From NCBI GenBank assembly GCA_037043455.1, contig JAWPHD010010370.1:30375-94374 (forward strand): a stretch of 64,000 nucleotides of DNA, written 5' to 3'. The position numbers and the translations under genes were made by a program. The notes beneath the pieces are model-generated. The model was given only the letters and a program-made list of their open reading frames with translations, was not told where the DNA came from and searched no databases. This stretch comes from Cyrtodaria siliqua. Its lineage: Eukaryota; Mollusca; Bivalvia; Adapedonta; Hiatellidae. The stretch's first letter is position 1, and each line of letters begins with the position of its first letter. Of this stretch, positions 34,023 to 46,075 are shown piece after piece.

Positions 34023-35218
34023 ATTATTTCGATTCTAACAGTTACCCCCTTGTTTACGCTATTGTTGGGGCACTATATATTATCTCGGAGGTCAAGGTAA
34101 TCTACAGGCTGTTCCATTGGGCGCCCCCGTATGCAAAGTTCTGCGTTTCAATACACTAGTAGTCACGTGACAAACAATTAAGTCATCGCTTACGTCATAT
34201 AGCTTGCGCTGTATGACGTCAAACGTTCTCAGCTTGTTCAAGATGCGTATTAAAGTTATATGTGTATTAATGCATATGATGAGTTTATATCAGGGGTGTG
34301 CATGGTTTGGGAGCATGGCAAGTTTGTTGTAATTAACATTTCATTAAAATTACTGTTGAGTTTGTCTTCGTGACGTATATTTACCAAGTGACGTCATGTA
34401 ACGTGCGCTTCCAACGGATGAAATATACGCGGGCAATTAATGGAACAGCTGTATTTAATCGTAGAATAACATACAGCTGTCTCTCTTCTTTGTGTATATG
34501 AAAGACTGCGGAGATGGTGTTAGAATTAAAAGTCTGCTGTCGGATTTGTCAGTGACAATGTTTTTGGGAGATGAGGTTCACTGTTGTTGTCAATAATTTT
34601 TGTTTGAAATGCAGCATTGCACATATTTTAATCATACAATTACATTAATTTTGTTTCTCCAGTGTGTGACTATTGAAGGACTTATACATGTAAGCCTGCT
34701 TGTCTAAATTGTTGCAAACCCAGGAAAAAATCAGTTTAATCCTTTGATATTTTGTTGATCATTTGTGTAAAGAAATGTGTAAAAATGTGTTGTATATAAA
34801 AAAATTATATCATATTTGCCGTTACCCGATTGTGAGATTTATAATAAAACTTACATTTGAACTTAAACCATTTATGTAATATTATAGAACTCTGACGTTC
34901 ATGATTCTTTAAGCTGACATATAAGTAGTGTTTTACAAGTGACCCATACAAACAAGTTAAGCTGCTGGTTGATTGATTGTATACTTCTGTTATCAGTTTA
35001 TCAATCAGATCGTCAATCGACCCCGGAAACAAATTGGCTTCCTGTCACCTTCCTGCCACTTGTAGTGTAAAATCTTGTTACCATTGGCAGTAGTTGTTGT
35101 GTGAAACATTCAATTTTCTTGCTCGCTAATAAGATCTGGAAGAGCGTCTTTATTCCTTGTACGTCATAGAGGTTGTAATATGTTGTATATATGTCTCTTT
35201 AGTTTTCCTTGTACGGCC
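34023..35218. other. Region without a recognised gene
   Basis: No exon supported. Less repetitive to the eye than its neighbours; several short TGACGTCA-like motifs (e.g. 34391-34396 GACGTC) are seen but not interpreted. Confidence 0.4.
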
Positions 35219-35224
35219 CCGTGT

Positions 35225-35625
35225 GGTTCTCGGGGGCTCCGTTTGGTCACGGGGCAAAGAATAGGGCCACTACAGATCCCTTTGGAGGGATAGGCAGAGG
35301 GGTAGAATCCCCCCAAATTCATGTTCATTTTTTGTTCATGTTCATTAAAGGTCTTCATCATGATCCCTGCATTGTTTCAGGTGCTATCTCGCTCGCATCA
35401 AAAGAGCAGTGGCAGAAAAACAATAACGTGGCTCCAGCGTAAATGGAATTTCTACGATAGAATTTGCAGCAACTCTGCAGTTCAGGGTGAGAAGGTTCTA
35501 GGCCCATTTTCCATATTTTATCTCGATGTACATGGAAGACGAGCCTGGCATGTTCATGCCTTTTAGGCGCCATAAAACCTTTTCATGTGTTGGTGCGCCT
35601 TAAAACCCCAATTCAATTCAATGTA
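35225..35625 (+). repeat. Dispersed retroposon-like repeat, copy 2
   Basis: Close copy of 26729-27122 on the same strand, including GGTCACGGGGCAAAGAATAG, TGGCAGAAAAACAATAACGT and an AATTCAATTCAA tail. The two frames on this segment are not annotated as genes. Confidence 0.65.
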
Positions 35626-35777
35626 CGTCAATGTTTGATTTTCCCTTGATAACGTCTTAAAGTTTCATTTTCGAAAAAAAGTATAAATTAAGAAATCACC
35701 TTACAGCTTTTATAGATGCAATAAATAACACCTAAATGTCCATAACAGCTTTTCTTGTTTTTGATAATATTGCCAGC

Positions 35778-35930
35778 GTACATTCCAATACTATATGTAT
35801 ATCTGTATTTTACATTCCAATACTATATGCATATCTGTATTTTACATTCCAATACTATATGCATATCTGTATTTTAAATTGCATATATCTGTATTTTACA
35901 TTTCAATTCTATATGCATATCTGTATTTTA
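35778..35930. repeat. 32-bp minisatellite, about 5 units
   Basis: Repeating ATATGCATATCTGTATTTTA plus CATTCCAATACT with small deletions. Overlapping short frames in two phases are by-products. Confidence 0.8.
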
Positions 35931-36217
35931 TGTTATTTCATTGGATAAATCCTAAAACGATGTCATTTTCAAAATGTTTACACATGCATGAATTCCTATT
36001 GAAGGAACTACTTCCCTTGCGAGTCAAACTTTTTATTTTATGTTTTGCATGAGTTTCTTAAAATGTTGTTTTAATCGAAAGGTTGGAATGAAGTTTATGC
36101 ATACGTGTAAACATTGCCCAATCTCGCACAAATTTAACATAGAGTGCTTCAACTTGTGCGTGTTTTGGCAAAGTTAACACATGCATCATCTCCATCAAAA
36201 ATAAATGTCATTCAATA

Positions 36218-36540
36218 AGGCCTAATAAAAAAACATGTGTGTTTCCGGACCGACCCTACTTTATCACCGCCGACCCTAAATATTTTTAGCGGGAAAAAAA
36301 ATAATTAAAAAAACAACTTATTTTTTTTTTATTTTTTTTTTTTTATTCAAATGATAATTTTATTAGCCAGAGTTGTTAAGCATCTAATCTGGATTGCAAA
36401 GGTTAACAAAAATGGCATAATACATGCGAACAATATATAGAAAAAAAATATCTAAATAAAACACCTTTTCCTACCTACCTACCTACCCTAACTTTTTGAC
36501 AGGGTGAAACCAGAAACACACAAGTTGTTTTTTCAGGCCT
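36218..36540. mobile_element. MITE, AGGCC family, 4-bp AATA TSD
   Basis: Ends AGGCCTAATAAAAAAACATG and the mirrored AGGCCTGAAAAAACAACTTG, both then reading GTGTGTTTC. Flanked by AATA on both sides (36214-36217 and 36541-36544). CCGACCCTA repeats lie inside the left end and TACCTACCTACC inside the right. Confidence 0.7.
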
Positions 36541-36850
36541 AATAAAGCAGAGTTTGGTTATGCTTAAGGATGGTAAAGTGAATCTTGAATCAAAACAGTA
36601 TCTATAGACCAAAGTTGCGGCCAGATTAGTAGCATGAACAATACTTGAAGATGCTGATTGAGATATATTGAAATGCATTTAATGATAACTTGTGATTTGC
36701 TTTAATAACTGCCTTTCAATGACAGGCAAAACATATAAATGGGTTCTAATTATGTTGTATAATGGTTTGAATAGCAGCCAGCCTGACAGTCTGAAATTGA
36801 TTACCGCTATGAGAAGTTCTGGCGACTTTTAGGGAGAACTTTGTTTTTGG

Positions 36851-37124
36851 TTGATTGATTGAATTGGATTTTATAGTCGCACCAACAACTAGGGTAATAT
36901 GGCGACTTTCCAGCTTCCACTGGTAGAGGAAGACCCCGGGTGCCCCTCCAGGCATTTTTTGTGTACGGGCGGGCACCTGGGTAGAACCATCGACGTTCCG
37001 CAAGCTAGCTGGATAGCTTCCTCACATAAAGATTCCTAGCCTGCTGAGGGATCGAACCCACAGCGGTGAGGGGGCAAGTGATTTCAAGTCAGAGACTCGA
37101 ACCACTCGTCTGCGGACGCCCCAC
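36851..37124 (-). mobile_element. tRNA-Ser-like SINE with 13-bp TSD
   Basis: On the minus strand the head carries GACGAGTGGTTCGAGTCTCT (A-box region) and GTGGGTTCGATCCCTCAGC (B-box GGTTCGATCCC). The body has AGGTGCCCGCCCGTACAC and the 3' tail is AATCCAATTCAATCAATCAA. Perfect flanking duplication ACTTTGTTTTTGG (36838-36850 and 37125-37137). This is a different family from the 23142 SINE. Confidence 0.88.
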
Positions 37125-37137
37125 ACTTTGTTTTTGG

Positions 37138-37626
37138 GATAGGGAATGAACAACATTCAAAATTAGAGAAACATCAGTGCCTATTGTTATGGATGAGACT
37201 TTTACCTTCTAATGTTTTATCTTGTCATTGTAAAGCAGCTGCGGTACCTCGGAGGATAAGACTTACCTTAAGAGCTACGGACCACTACCTCGTGTGGGTT
37301 CATTCCCTGGAGGCAAGTCTGACTGGGGGGAACTTCATGTTCCATTTCATCTCCCTTTGAGGTTGCTATTGCAATTTAACCTAATAAGATGTGTTAACTA
37401 AATGTAAACCCCATTTCATTCTATGTCATTGTAAATCAGAATTTGACCTTAATAAAAACAAGATTCATGTTATTCAGTATGGAATTCAATTCATATTTGG
37501 TAGGATTGTTTGCCCTTATGTGAAGATGATCATATTTAATGGTCGTTTTGATTGGACAATATTTGTTGCAGTAATGGCCCTTTTTAGACTTGGATATTTT
37601 GGGGCTTAATGAGAACCTGCCAGGCC
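37138..37626. other. Region without a recognised gene
   Basis: No exon supported; no dimerisation-domain exon of the kinase subunit recognised. Confidence 0.4.
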
Positions 37627-37888
37627 CGGAATTCACCAACCATTCTTCAAACTATTCTTAGACTTGAACTCAAGTACTGAAAATTCGTTCACAAATATTT
37701 CCATGACCTTCAAAGATAAATAATCGTAAGAAGTTGCTATTTATTAGTATGCATCATATTTATACATAGAAGCTTGTTATGAACGTTTATTCTGTAAACT
37801 TATAGAAATATTTGTGATTGGAATTTGCATACTTGAGCTTTTAAGTCTAAGAATATTCTCAAGAATGGTTGGTGAATTCAAGACCTGG
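37627..37888. mobile_element. Foldback MITE, GAATTCACCAACCATTCTT ends
   Basis: GGAATTCACCAACCATTCTT with CTTAGACTTGAACTCAAGTA on the left is mirrored on the right through AAGAATGGTTGGTGAATTC (one arm with small gaps, about 50 bp). Non-coding interior. Confidence 0.65.
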
Positions 37889-38271
37889 TGTCCACAACTA
37901 GTCATTTAGTATAGACGGGATTCAGTTCATATTTGGTGGGATTGTTTGTCATCACATGAATATGATGTTTAATCATCAAATTGATTGGATAATTTTTTGC
38001 TGCAGTTTAGTAGTTATTATCAAAACATGATATTCCCGACATATTTCCCAAGGCGAAGTGTCACGGATAGCTGTTTACTACTTTACTATCTTGTTGCCAT
38101 TGAACCACCATCTGTTTCATACTCACTACTGTTATTGCCATTATATGATCTCCATGTTTCTGAATGAAGCGTCATCTGGCATCAAGGTTGTTACTGCCTT
38201 CAGAGTATGTAAATGTTGTATAAATGTCACTGAACATTTTCATGAAAACAAATTGTTTTTTCTATTTTCAG

Positions 38272-38307
38272 AACCACCTCAGTCAAGATTTACTCGAAGA
38301 AAATCAG
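38272..38307 (+). CDS. PRKAR2: PKA type II regulatory subunit, inhibitor-site exon (partial gene)
   Basis: First recognised exon of a cAMP-dependent protein kinase regulatory subunit, which holds the catalytic subunit inactive until cAMP binds. After TTTTCAG it encodes PPQSRFTRRKS, and a GTAAGT donor follows. RII proteins have an RRxS pseudosubstrate that docks in the catalytic cleft. The serine here makes it type II (autophosphorylatable), not type I, which has RRGA/G. The exon starts with two bases of a split codon and ends with one base, G, completed by the next exon to Val. Upstream exons encoding the dimerisation/docking helix that binds AKAPs were not found in this window. Confidence 0.9.
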
Positions 38308-38399
38308 GTAAGTTGCTTTTTTCCCACTCATCTCCATATCAGAGTGTTATGTGTTAGATGTTAACCCTGTTGGTTAGCGTAATGTAAAGCCTCCACTTA

Positions 38400-38675
38400 A
38401 AGGGCTTTTTTCGAGAAAATTAGGAAAAGGCCTAGGCCTGCTGATTTTGGGGAAAAGAAGCGCAAGATTGTTAAAATTGGGATAAAAAGAGCGTAATTTT
38501 TGCTATTTAGGGGACTGTTATTTTAAGAGAACAACTTTAAATAAAAGGTATACTTTAGATATAATAGCAGTCAGATATTATATTTAGCAATGGTTTTAAC
38601 ATACAATGGAACGTCTATGACTTTGATTGGGAAAATAGAGGTTTTTGCAATGGGGAAGAGGTTAAAAAAGCCCTG
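38400..38675. mobile_element. CAGGG-type MITE in intron, 5-bp TSD
   Basis: AAGGGCTTTTTTC at the left and AAAAAAGCCCTG at the right are inverted. The flanks ACTTA (38395-38399) and ACTTG (38676-38680) agree at four of five bases. It lies in the 699-bp intron between two PRKAR2-like exons. Confidence 0.55.
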
Positions 38676-39006
38676 ACTTGACCTGACATATCATGAAATA
38701 TAACCTTCTGAAGTAAAGGTAATGCAAACAAATGCACAATGAAGCTTATATTTTGATATCAATAATTTTTACGCCTGACTAATTATTACATGTTTAAGTA
38801 AAGAAGGAATAGACAATCTGGTAAATGGCTATTGAACTACACATTTTTCACCTTGCTAGAAAAATCGTTGTCTGATTTCTCAAAGTGACCAACAAATTAA
38901 CACCATTCTCCAGCTCAGTGTACCCTATAGTAAGCTTTTGTATTCAGCTTTGCAGTGATAATTACAGTATTGATGCCATCACCTGCCATTATCCTTTATA
39001 TTTCAG

Positions 39007-39059
39007 TCTCTGCAGAGAGATATGACCCTGAAGCTGATGATGAAGAGGATGATGATCAG
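39007..39059 (+). CDS. PRKAR2: PKA RII exon: linker after inhibitor site
   Basis: Between TTTCAG and GTATAT. Joined to the preceding G it encodes VSAERYDPEADDEEDDDQ. With the previous exon the site reads RRKSVSAERY; mammalian RII has a closely similar RRVSV followed by an acidic linker. The acidic run (10 Asp/Glu of 18) is typical of the flexible linker between the inhibitor site and the first cAMP-binding domain. Ends in phase 0. The donor GTATAT is weaker than the other donors in the gene. Confidence 0.93.
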
Positions 39060-41038
39060 GTATATGTTCTGTCACAACACTAGAGCAAATATCCAAATAC
39101 TGTTGATTTGTATGTTAGAAAGTGTGATTCTTAGGGATGGCAGGAGGTAAAAAGTACTGGTGTTTTCCAGGAATGAATGGATGGTCTGCCTCCATCACTA
39201 CATAACCTAAAATGTGCTGAAAAAGGTTTTGCATAGTTATTGGTCCTTAAACATGTCACATTGGGCTTATCAACATCAAACTTCATTTACTGGTAAATAT
39301 TGCCAAATATAAATCCTTTGCAAAAAGGTGTATTTTCTCATTTCTCTCAATATGTTTTGAATGAATCTGGATTTTAAATTAAATTTGATTTCGATGAATT
39401 TGAATTTCATGATAAAAAAAATCATAATTGGCATTTTCCAGAAAGAAACAACTTTGTACTATCTCATCCAAAAATGATGACCGTACAGAATCTGGGGAAA
39501 GTGATAAACTAGAACTTCTCAGTTAATATCCTGGAAATAACACTGCACACCAGTGTAGGTAGTTGTGAAAGCGAAAAACATTAATCGTTATTCCATGCGT
39601 AATAATGGAATAAGTTTGTGAATTCTTTCTCTCATTAGTCTCGTGTAGGCAATTTTCCCAGAAATAAATCAATGATTGGTTCCCGTATTTGGTGATAATT
39701 GTAGTCCTGTCTTTCAGTGATGGATGACAGATATGAATGATTAACTGGAAAAAAATCATTTAAACTATTCTCTTCTCATCTTATTAGCATGAAAACAATG
39801 TAAAACACACACTTTGTGAGGTATTTGTTAGTTCTGTTCTGTAAAATAGTAAATGTTTAAAGTATTTCATTGTGAAACATGACAGTCTTAAAATTGGCCT
39901 ACAGTGATGTTGTTTAGTGTCATGACCTTTTGTATGCCCCCACCATATATGGGGTGGGGGGCAAATATTGTTGCTCTTTTTTGTCCATACGTATGTACAC
40001 AATTAAGTATGACAATCAAATTCCAAATGCATCAATATCATAACATTAAATAAATGATATTGACACAAGAAAACCAGAAATCTTGGAACATACTCAATGG
40101 ATCACACTCCTGCAATATTATGCTAATCAGTTGTAATCTTGTAGTTGTGTTGTCTCCGTTATCTATCTTGGAGGTCTAATTTACTAAATGTTGTTATAAT
40201 GCAATACATTATGTCTCGCTTCCTTCCTTTACTACCAAACTCCTTAATGGAGACAAATGTAACCTCATTTCTGAGGATTAGGTTTACAGAAAATGTGCCG
40301 TCTACTTTGTTCAAAAATGAGAGATAGGGTCGTATAGAAACCACAGCATCCAAACTTAATGGCATCTTAGGTCCGCACTGTACTGCAAAAAAAACAAGGA
40401 GCAACATTTAATTATACATTGAAAAAGACAAAATATAACAGAAAGGGTGGTAAAGGTAAACCTTGCAAGAATTTACCTTTACCCTGGGTATGGCTCCATC
40501 CTCTGGAGGGGACATTAGCTCTATAACATAGGGGACTTTAGCTCTTTTAAAACATCCCCTCCGAAAGACGAACAACTCTTAACCTGTACAGCATTCCCAA
40601 AAACCTAAGAAAAGAACACGTTCGGAGGGAATGTTATTTGCATAATTTCCTAATTTTTCTTTCCGACACTTCGTTAAGTTAAATATATGAACTCTGTGTA
40701 TAGTTAAATCTATGAAGTTGTCCTTATATAATGTTTGTTTATGGAACTCCAGTGTATAGTTAAATCTATGAATTTGCCCTAATATAATATGCTTGTTTAT
40801 GGCAGCTTGTTCCTTGCTTTCTTATCAGTTGGAGGGATAACATTCCAATGCTGTCAGAGCTTGCAGTTCTTTTCCTTATCGAATTTCATTAGAACCAAAT
40901 TGCCAATGATATTAAGCCTTCACTGCTATTATGGAAGGCAGAGGGATTGTGAATCTGCATAATAGTTGCTTGCTCTTGCATACGTTGACATATTTTTGTG
41001 TAGGTGGAATCGTTACTGCAAGGAACCTATTCCACTTC
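39060..41038. other. Intron sequence with repeat fragments
   Basis: Holds a SINE fragment at 39123-39230 (GGTCTGCCTCCATCA, AAAATGTGCTGAAAA), an isolated tandem-core element 5' end at 39928-39965 (TATGCCCCCACCATATATGG hairpin), and a 61-bp direct repeat at about 40675-40795 (GTGTATAGTTAAATCTATGAA twice). No exon seen. Confidence 0.5.
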
Positions 41039-41949
41039 CAGGGCTCAAATTTAAGCTGTTTTACCGGCATTTTGCCAGTCATTTTTAGCTCGACTGATCA
41101 GAGATCAGCAGAGATCAGCAGAGCTTATGCCGAGGTGCGGCGTCCGTCTGTCCGTCCATAAACTTTTATTTGTAGTGACTACTCCTCTAAAACTACTGGA
41201 TGGATATTCATGAAACTTTACAGAAATGTTGCCCATGAAGTCTAGTTGATCCTAGCAAAAATTCATGTTGATGTGAAATCCAAGATGGCCACCAAAGCTA
41301 AAAATAGATTTTTAAAATACAAGTTTGTAGCGACTACTTCTTGAAAACTCTAAGTGATATTGATATGGGACTTTTTCTAAAATGATCAGCATGACATGAT
41401 GTTGGTCCTTGTCGAAAATCGTTTTGATTCGGCGTTAAACATGGCTGCCAGCGGCCATCTTTGTTTACATAGAGTTATATAATGAAAACTTGTAGCGACT
41501 ACTCCTCTGAAACTACTTGGCGGATTTTCATGAAACTTCACAGGAATGTTGCTCTTAATGTCTAATTGATCCTAGCAAAATTTCAGGTCGGCCGGAAATT
41601 CAAGATGGCCACCATGGCTAAAAATAGATTTTCAAAATACAAGTTTGTAGCGACTACTTCTTGAAAACTATAAGTGATATTGATATGGAACTTTTTCTAA
41701 AATGATCAGCATGACATGATGTTAGTCTTTGTCAAAAATCGTTTTGATTCGATGTTAAACATGGCTGTCAGCGGCCATCTTTGTTTACATAGAGTTATAT
41801 AATGAAAACTTGTAGCGACTACTCCTCTGAAACTACTTGATGGATTTTCATGAAACTTCACAGGAATGTTGCTTATTGTTTTGCTGGAGTGAGCTATATA
41901 TAATTTGCTATAAAACGCCAGTTGAAAAAAAAGCTAAATTCGAGCCCTG
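41039..41949. mobile_element. CAGGG-type TIR element, host of a tandem-core insertion
   Basis: CAGGGCTCAAATTTAAGCT and the mirrored AGCTAAATTCGAGCCCTG form the ends. ACTTC flanks both sides (41034-41038 and 41950-41954). Its interior is almost entirely the tandem-core element of 41082-41880. Confidence 0.65.
41082..41880 (+). mobile_element. Helentron-like tandem-core element, copy A
   Basis: The start TTTTTAGCTCGACTGATCAG is followed by GTGCGGCGTCCGTCTGTCCG and core units alternating two halves: TTTGTAGCGACTACTCCTCT...CAAGATGGCCACC and CTTGAAAACT...AACATGGCTG. About two core units. The usual 3' terminus (CAGTAGAGCTTCAAGG...) is missing, so it is 3' truncated. Confidence 0.7.
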
Positions 41950-42770
41950 ACTTCAAGTGTTTTTAGGTCTCTGTCATTCCAGCATTGCTTTAATTATACA
42001 ACAATTTATACATGATGTTATATATCTGTCTCCTGCATGTTATTGATACATTATTGCTCCACCTATCCTTCAGCAATATCACACAGACAAAGGATCGCAT
42101 TAGCAGCTTTTGCTGATGTGATGTCCGTCACAACATTGCAATTCCATACGGGCACTTAAAATTATTTACTTTTTCTCATATTTTGCACAAATACATCTTG
42201 CCTCCTATGAAAATACAATAAGACTGGATCTCTCCAGCACAAATCAGATGTGACAGTTGTATGTTTTTTCTGGAGGTTGAATAAGGGCAAAGGATATTTT
42301 GGTAAGCTGGAATGTTGAAGAGATTGGCAAATCAGCAACTCCAGTCAAAAAAAAATCAATATTGTTGTCTTGAAATCTCTGAAATTCCAGACAGTTGGAT
42401 GGACTAAATTTCTAAACAACCTATGGTCTCCACATTTCTCTGAACATTGCACAATTGAATTTAATGGTTTTCTTGATAATTGAAGTAAGGATAAATTGTG
42501 TATTGCATTTTTAGAAACGATTAATGATGCAGTAAATTGGGAGCCAGCAATTACTAGAGATAGCAATATAAAAAAGAATCCTGTGCTAGCAGCAAGTTGC
42601 TCTAAAAAATACTTTTAAAAGCAAGGATTGCCTAAGCAGGAAATGTACTTTGAAATAGGAAATTTATAAGAGAATCATTTCAGCATTAACATTTTGAATT
42701 CATAAAATACTAAAAGAAATGTGAAGAGACTGTCTACATATTACTAAATTTATTTATGCAAAGAATTTAG

Positions 42771-43394
42771 TTTTTAGCTCGACTGATCTGATCAGAGATC
42801 AGCAGAAGAGCTTATGCCGTGGTGCGGCATCCGTCGTCCGTCTGTCTGTCCTTAAACTTTTTTTTGTAGCGACTACTCCTCTGAAACTACTGAATGGATT
42901 TTCATGAAACTTTACAGAAATGTTGCCCATGAAGTCTAGTTGATCCTAGCAAAAATTCATGTTGATGTGAAATCCAAGATGGCCGCCAAATCTAAAAATA
43001 GGTTTTTAAAAAACAAGTTTGTAGCGACTACTTCTTGAAAACTCTAAGTGATATTGATATGGGACTTTTTCTAAAATGATCAGCATGACATGATGTTGGT
43101 CCTTATCAAAAATCGTTTTGATTCGACTTTAAACATGGCTGTCAGCGGCCATCTTTGTTTACATAGAGTTATATAATGAAAACTTGTAGCGACTACTCCT
43201 CTGAAACTACTTGACGGATTTTCATGAAACTTCACATGAATGTTGCTCTTGATGTCTTATTGATCCTAGCAAAATTTCAGGTCGGCCGGAAATTCAAGAT
43301 GGCTAAAAATATTTTTTCAATAAACAAGTTTGTAGCGACTACTTCCTGAAATCAAAATCAATCAGTAGAGCTTCAAGGTCATTGACCTCTTGTT
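42771..43394 (+). mobile_element. Helentron-like tandem-core element, copy B
   Basis: TTTTTAGCTCGACTGATCTG start and a complete 3' end, ATCAGTAGAGCTTCAAGGTC then ATTGACCTCTTGTT. One and a half core units (about 370 bp period). Intronic, sense to the gene, 274 bases upstream of the next exon. Confidence 0.75.
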
Positions 43395-43454
43395 GTATTA
43401 TAATTTTGTGTGAATTATATATTTTTCCTGTGTCAGGCACTACTGGGGGCTTGA

Positions 43455-43615
43455 CTTGTTGAGAAAATGTTGATTCTTACTGATAGCGGGAGGTATACTG
43501 TACTGGTTCTACCCAGGAAAAAAAAGGGTGGTTTGCCTCTACCACAAAAAAACTGACCCTCATATATGTTGTAACGTGCTAAAAATGATGTAAAACACCA
43601 TTCAAACAAACTGTG
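43455..43615 (+). mobile_element. SINE, GACGTAAAACACC family, intronic
   Basis: GTTGATTCTTACTGATAGCG, TACTGGTTCTACCCAGGAAA, GGTGGTTTGCCTCTACCAC, ATGATGTAAAACACCATTCA and an AAAC-like tail. It ends about 50 bases before the following exon and thus close to its polypyrimidine tract. Confidence 0.65.
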
Positions 43616-43667
43616 TTACACCTTGTTTTTATGCTGTATATTACTTTTTTGTGTGTGTGTATTACAG

Positions 43668-43751
43668 ATTATCAACCCAAAAACAGATGAACAGAGAAAA
43701 CGACTAAGTGAAGCTGTCAAGCCCATATTTATATTTAGATCTCTAGAACCG
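43668..43751 (+). CDS. PRKAR2: PKA RII exon: start of cAMP-binding region
   Basis: Acceptor TTACAG, donor GTAAGA, 84 bp, phase 0 at both ends. Encodes IINPKTDEQRKRLSEAVKPI then FIFRSLEP. NPKTDEQR (HPKTDEQR in mammals) opens the helical segment before cyclic-nucleotide-binding domain A in all RII subunits; FIFRSLEP corresponds to the ILLFKNLD helix start. No frameshift. Open sequence continues past the donor for 27 codons, but the match to the family stops at the splice site, so this extension is intron. Confidence 0.95.
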
Positions 43752-44229
43752 GTAAGAATTCAAATTCATATTGACATACAGCCGTTCCTGATTGAGCGTG
43801 GAAATACATCGCTTGTGTCAATGGATGGTTGACGCATCAGACATGTAAACAACCAATGACGCCGTCCAATAAAATGGAAGTACTCAGTGAATTGAAACTA
43901 GATGACACCTCCCACTCGCCCAACCTGCAAGTCTCACGTGACTACAATGAGTACATTTACTTCTAAAGACTCGCCTTTTGGCTATTAGATGTTGATGTAT
44001 TTCACTCGGCAAAAATAACTTTGGGCGTCCCCAGCAGTCATGGAAGTTATTACTTTTAAAATAGCAAGTTCAAGGTTAATCTCTCGTCTCGAGCAATTCT
44101 ACGGTAATGCTGGGTCTTAAGCACTATTTTATATGCCTAAACTGATATAATATTTTACTAAAATATTTCATTTGACCTATATCCCCGTTATAGTTTTCAT
44201 CTCTAAGAACGTGTTTTTGTTTAAACTTG

Positions 44230-45476
44230 TTTTTAGCTCTACTGATCAGAGATCAGCAGAGCTTATGCCGTGGTGCGGCGTCCGTCGTCCGTCTGTCCGT
44301 AAACTTTTATTTGTAGCGACTTCTCCTCTGAAACTACTGGATGGATATTCATGAAACTTTACAGAAATGTTGCCCATAAAGTCTAGTTGATCCTAGCAAA
44401 AATTCATGTTGATGTAAAATCCAAGATGGCCGCCAAAGCTAAAAATAGAGTTTTAAAATACAAGTTTGTAGCGACTTCTTCTTGAAAACTATAAGTGATA
44501 TTGATATGGGACTTTTTCTAAAATGATCAGCATGACATGATCTTGATCCTAGTCAAAAATCGTTTTGATTCAACGTTAAACATGGCTGCCAGCGGCCATC
44601 TTTGTTTACATAGAGTTATATAGTAAAAACTTGTAGCGACTACTCCTCTGAAACTACTTGGCGGTTTGTCATGAAACTTTACAGGAATGTTGCTCTTGAT
44701 GTCTAATTGATCCTAGAAAAATTTCAGATCGGCCGGAAATTCAAGATGGCCGTCACAGCTAAAAATAGATTTTTAAAAAATAAGTTTGTAGAGACTACTT
44801 CTTGAAAACTATAAGTGATATTGATATGGGACTTTTTCTAAGATGATCAGCATGACATGATGTAGATCCTTGTGGAAAATTATTTTGATTCGACGTTAAA
44901 CATGGCTGCCAGTGGCCATCTTTGATTACATAGAGTTATATAGTAAAAACTTGTAGCGACTACTCCTCTGAAACTACTTGACGGATGTTCATGAAACTTC
45001 ACAGGAATGTTGCTCTTGATGTCTAGTTGATCCTAGAAAAATTTCAGGTCGGCCGGAAATTCAAGATGGTCGCCACAGCTAAAAATAGATATAAAATAAA
45101 TAAGTTTGTAGCGACTACTTCTTCAAAACAATAAGAGATATTGATATGGGACTTTTTCTAAAATGATCAGTATGACATGATGTTGGTCCTTGTCGAAAAT
45201 CGTTTTGATTTGACGTTTTAAACATGGCTGTTTACATAGAGTTATATAATGAAAACTTGTAGCGACTACTTCTCTGAAACTACTTGACGGATTTTCATGA
45301 AACTTCACAGGAATGTTGCTCTTAATGTCTTATTGATCTTAGCAAAATTTCAGGTCGGCCGGAAATTCAAGATGGCCGCCACAGTTAAAAATAGATTTTC
45401 AGAAAACAAGTCTGTAGCGACTACTTCCTGAAATCAAAATCAATCAGTAGAGCTTCAAGGTCATTGACCTCTTGTT
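44230..45476 (+). mobile_element. Helentron-like tandem-core element, copy C
   Basis: Begins TTTTTAGCTCTACTGATCAG and ends ATCAGTAGAGCTTCAAGGTC, ATTGACCTCTTGTT. About three and a half core units. The 5' and 3' quarters are nearly identical to copy E (53431-55317), including the rare variant CTTCTTCAAAACAATAAGAG, so the two are recent relatives that differ in unit number. The short minus-strand frame MKFHENPSSSFREVV, also seen in E, is a shadow. Confidence 0.78.
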
Positions 45477-46075
45477 AAAGTTATTTGCCATTTTTTACCA
45501 AGTCTAATTTATTAGGAATAGACTGAAACTTCCCTAAGTGCACAAATTAAAATAATTCCTACGATCGACATTCTCGCTTGCTAGAGTTGTCTAAACCGTG
45601 TGAACAAATTAACCCTGGAGACGTGGGAATGATGATCAACCACTAAAAATAATTTTTGGTGCTAATTTGTCATGAACCATATATAATATATTAAGCATCG
45701 TTCATTGCGCTGAATATTGTGATATTTTCATTGCAATGCCGAGTGAGACCTTTTATACACATTCAAAAAACAATAATGTAGGTTGCACATAATTTACTTG
45801 TTGCGTGTAAAGATCGTTAGCTACTGCGGCGACAATGGGTCTACGAATCGGTGACGAGAGTGACAACTACTCATTATATAATCGCATTCTTGTTTACATT
45901 CAGCGGAGTTGAACACACAATGACATTGCGTCTGTATGAATGTAATTCCATGCTCAATCGTGAATGCCTGTATTGTCAATACATGTCCAGAGCTGTAGAT
46001 AATTTTTGACTGCATAGAGTATTTACTCATCAGATCCAAAATGAATGAGTAACAAGGAACACAGAGTAAAAAACA
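45477..46075. other. Intron sequence without a recognised feature
   Basis: Nothing supported between copy C and the minisatellite. Confidence 0.4.

Noticed and set aside
1..38271. Search for the dimerisation/docking exon of the kinase subunit
   Set aside because: No segment encoding a recognisable RII N-terminal helix was found by eye. A short diverged exon could have been missed, so absence is not claimed.
39933..39957. Hairpin TATGCCCCCACC/GGTGGGGGGCA as a transcription terminator
   Set aside because: Eukaryotic context; it matches the hairpin-bearing 5' ends of tandem-core elements.
43752..43832. Continuation of the kinase exon to 43832
   Set aside because: The frame stays open past the GTAAGA donor, but similarity to RII proteins stops exactly at the donor and resumes at 58791 in frame.
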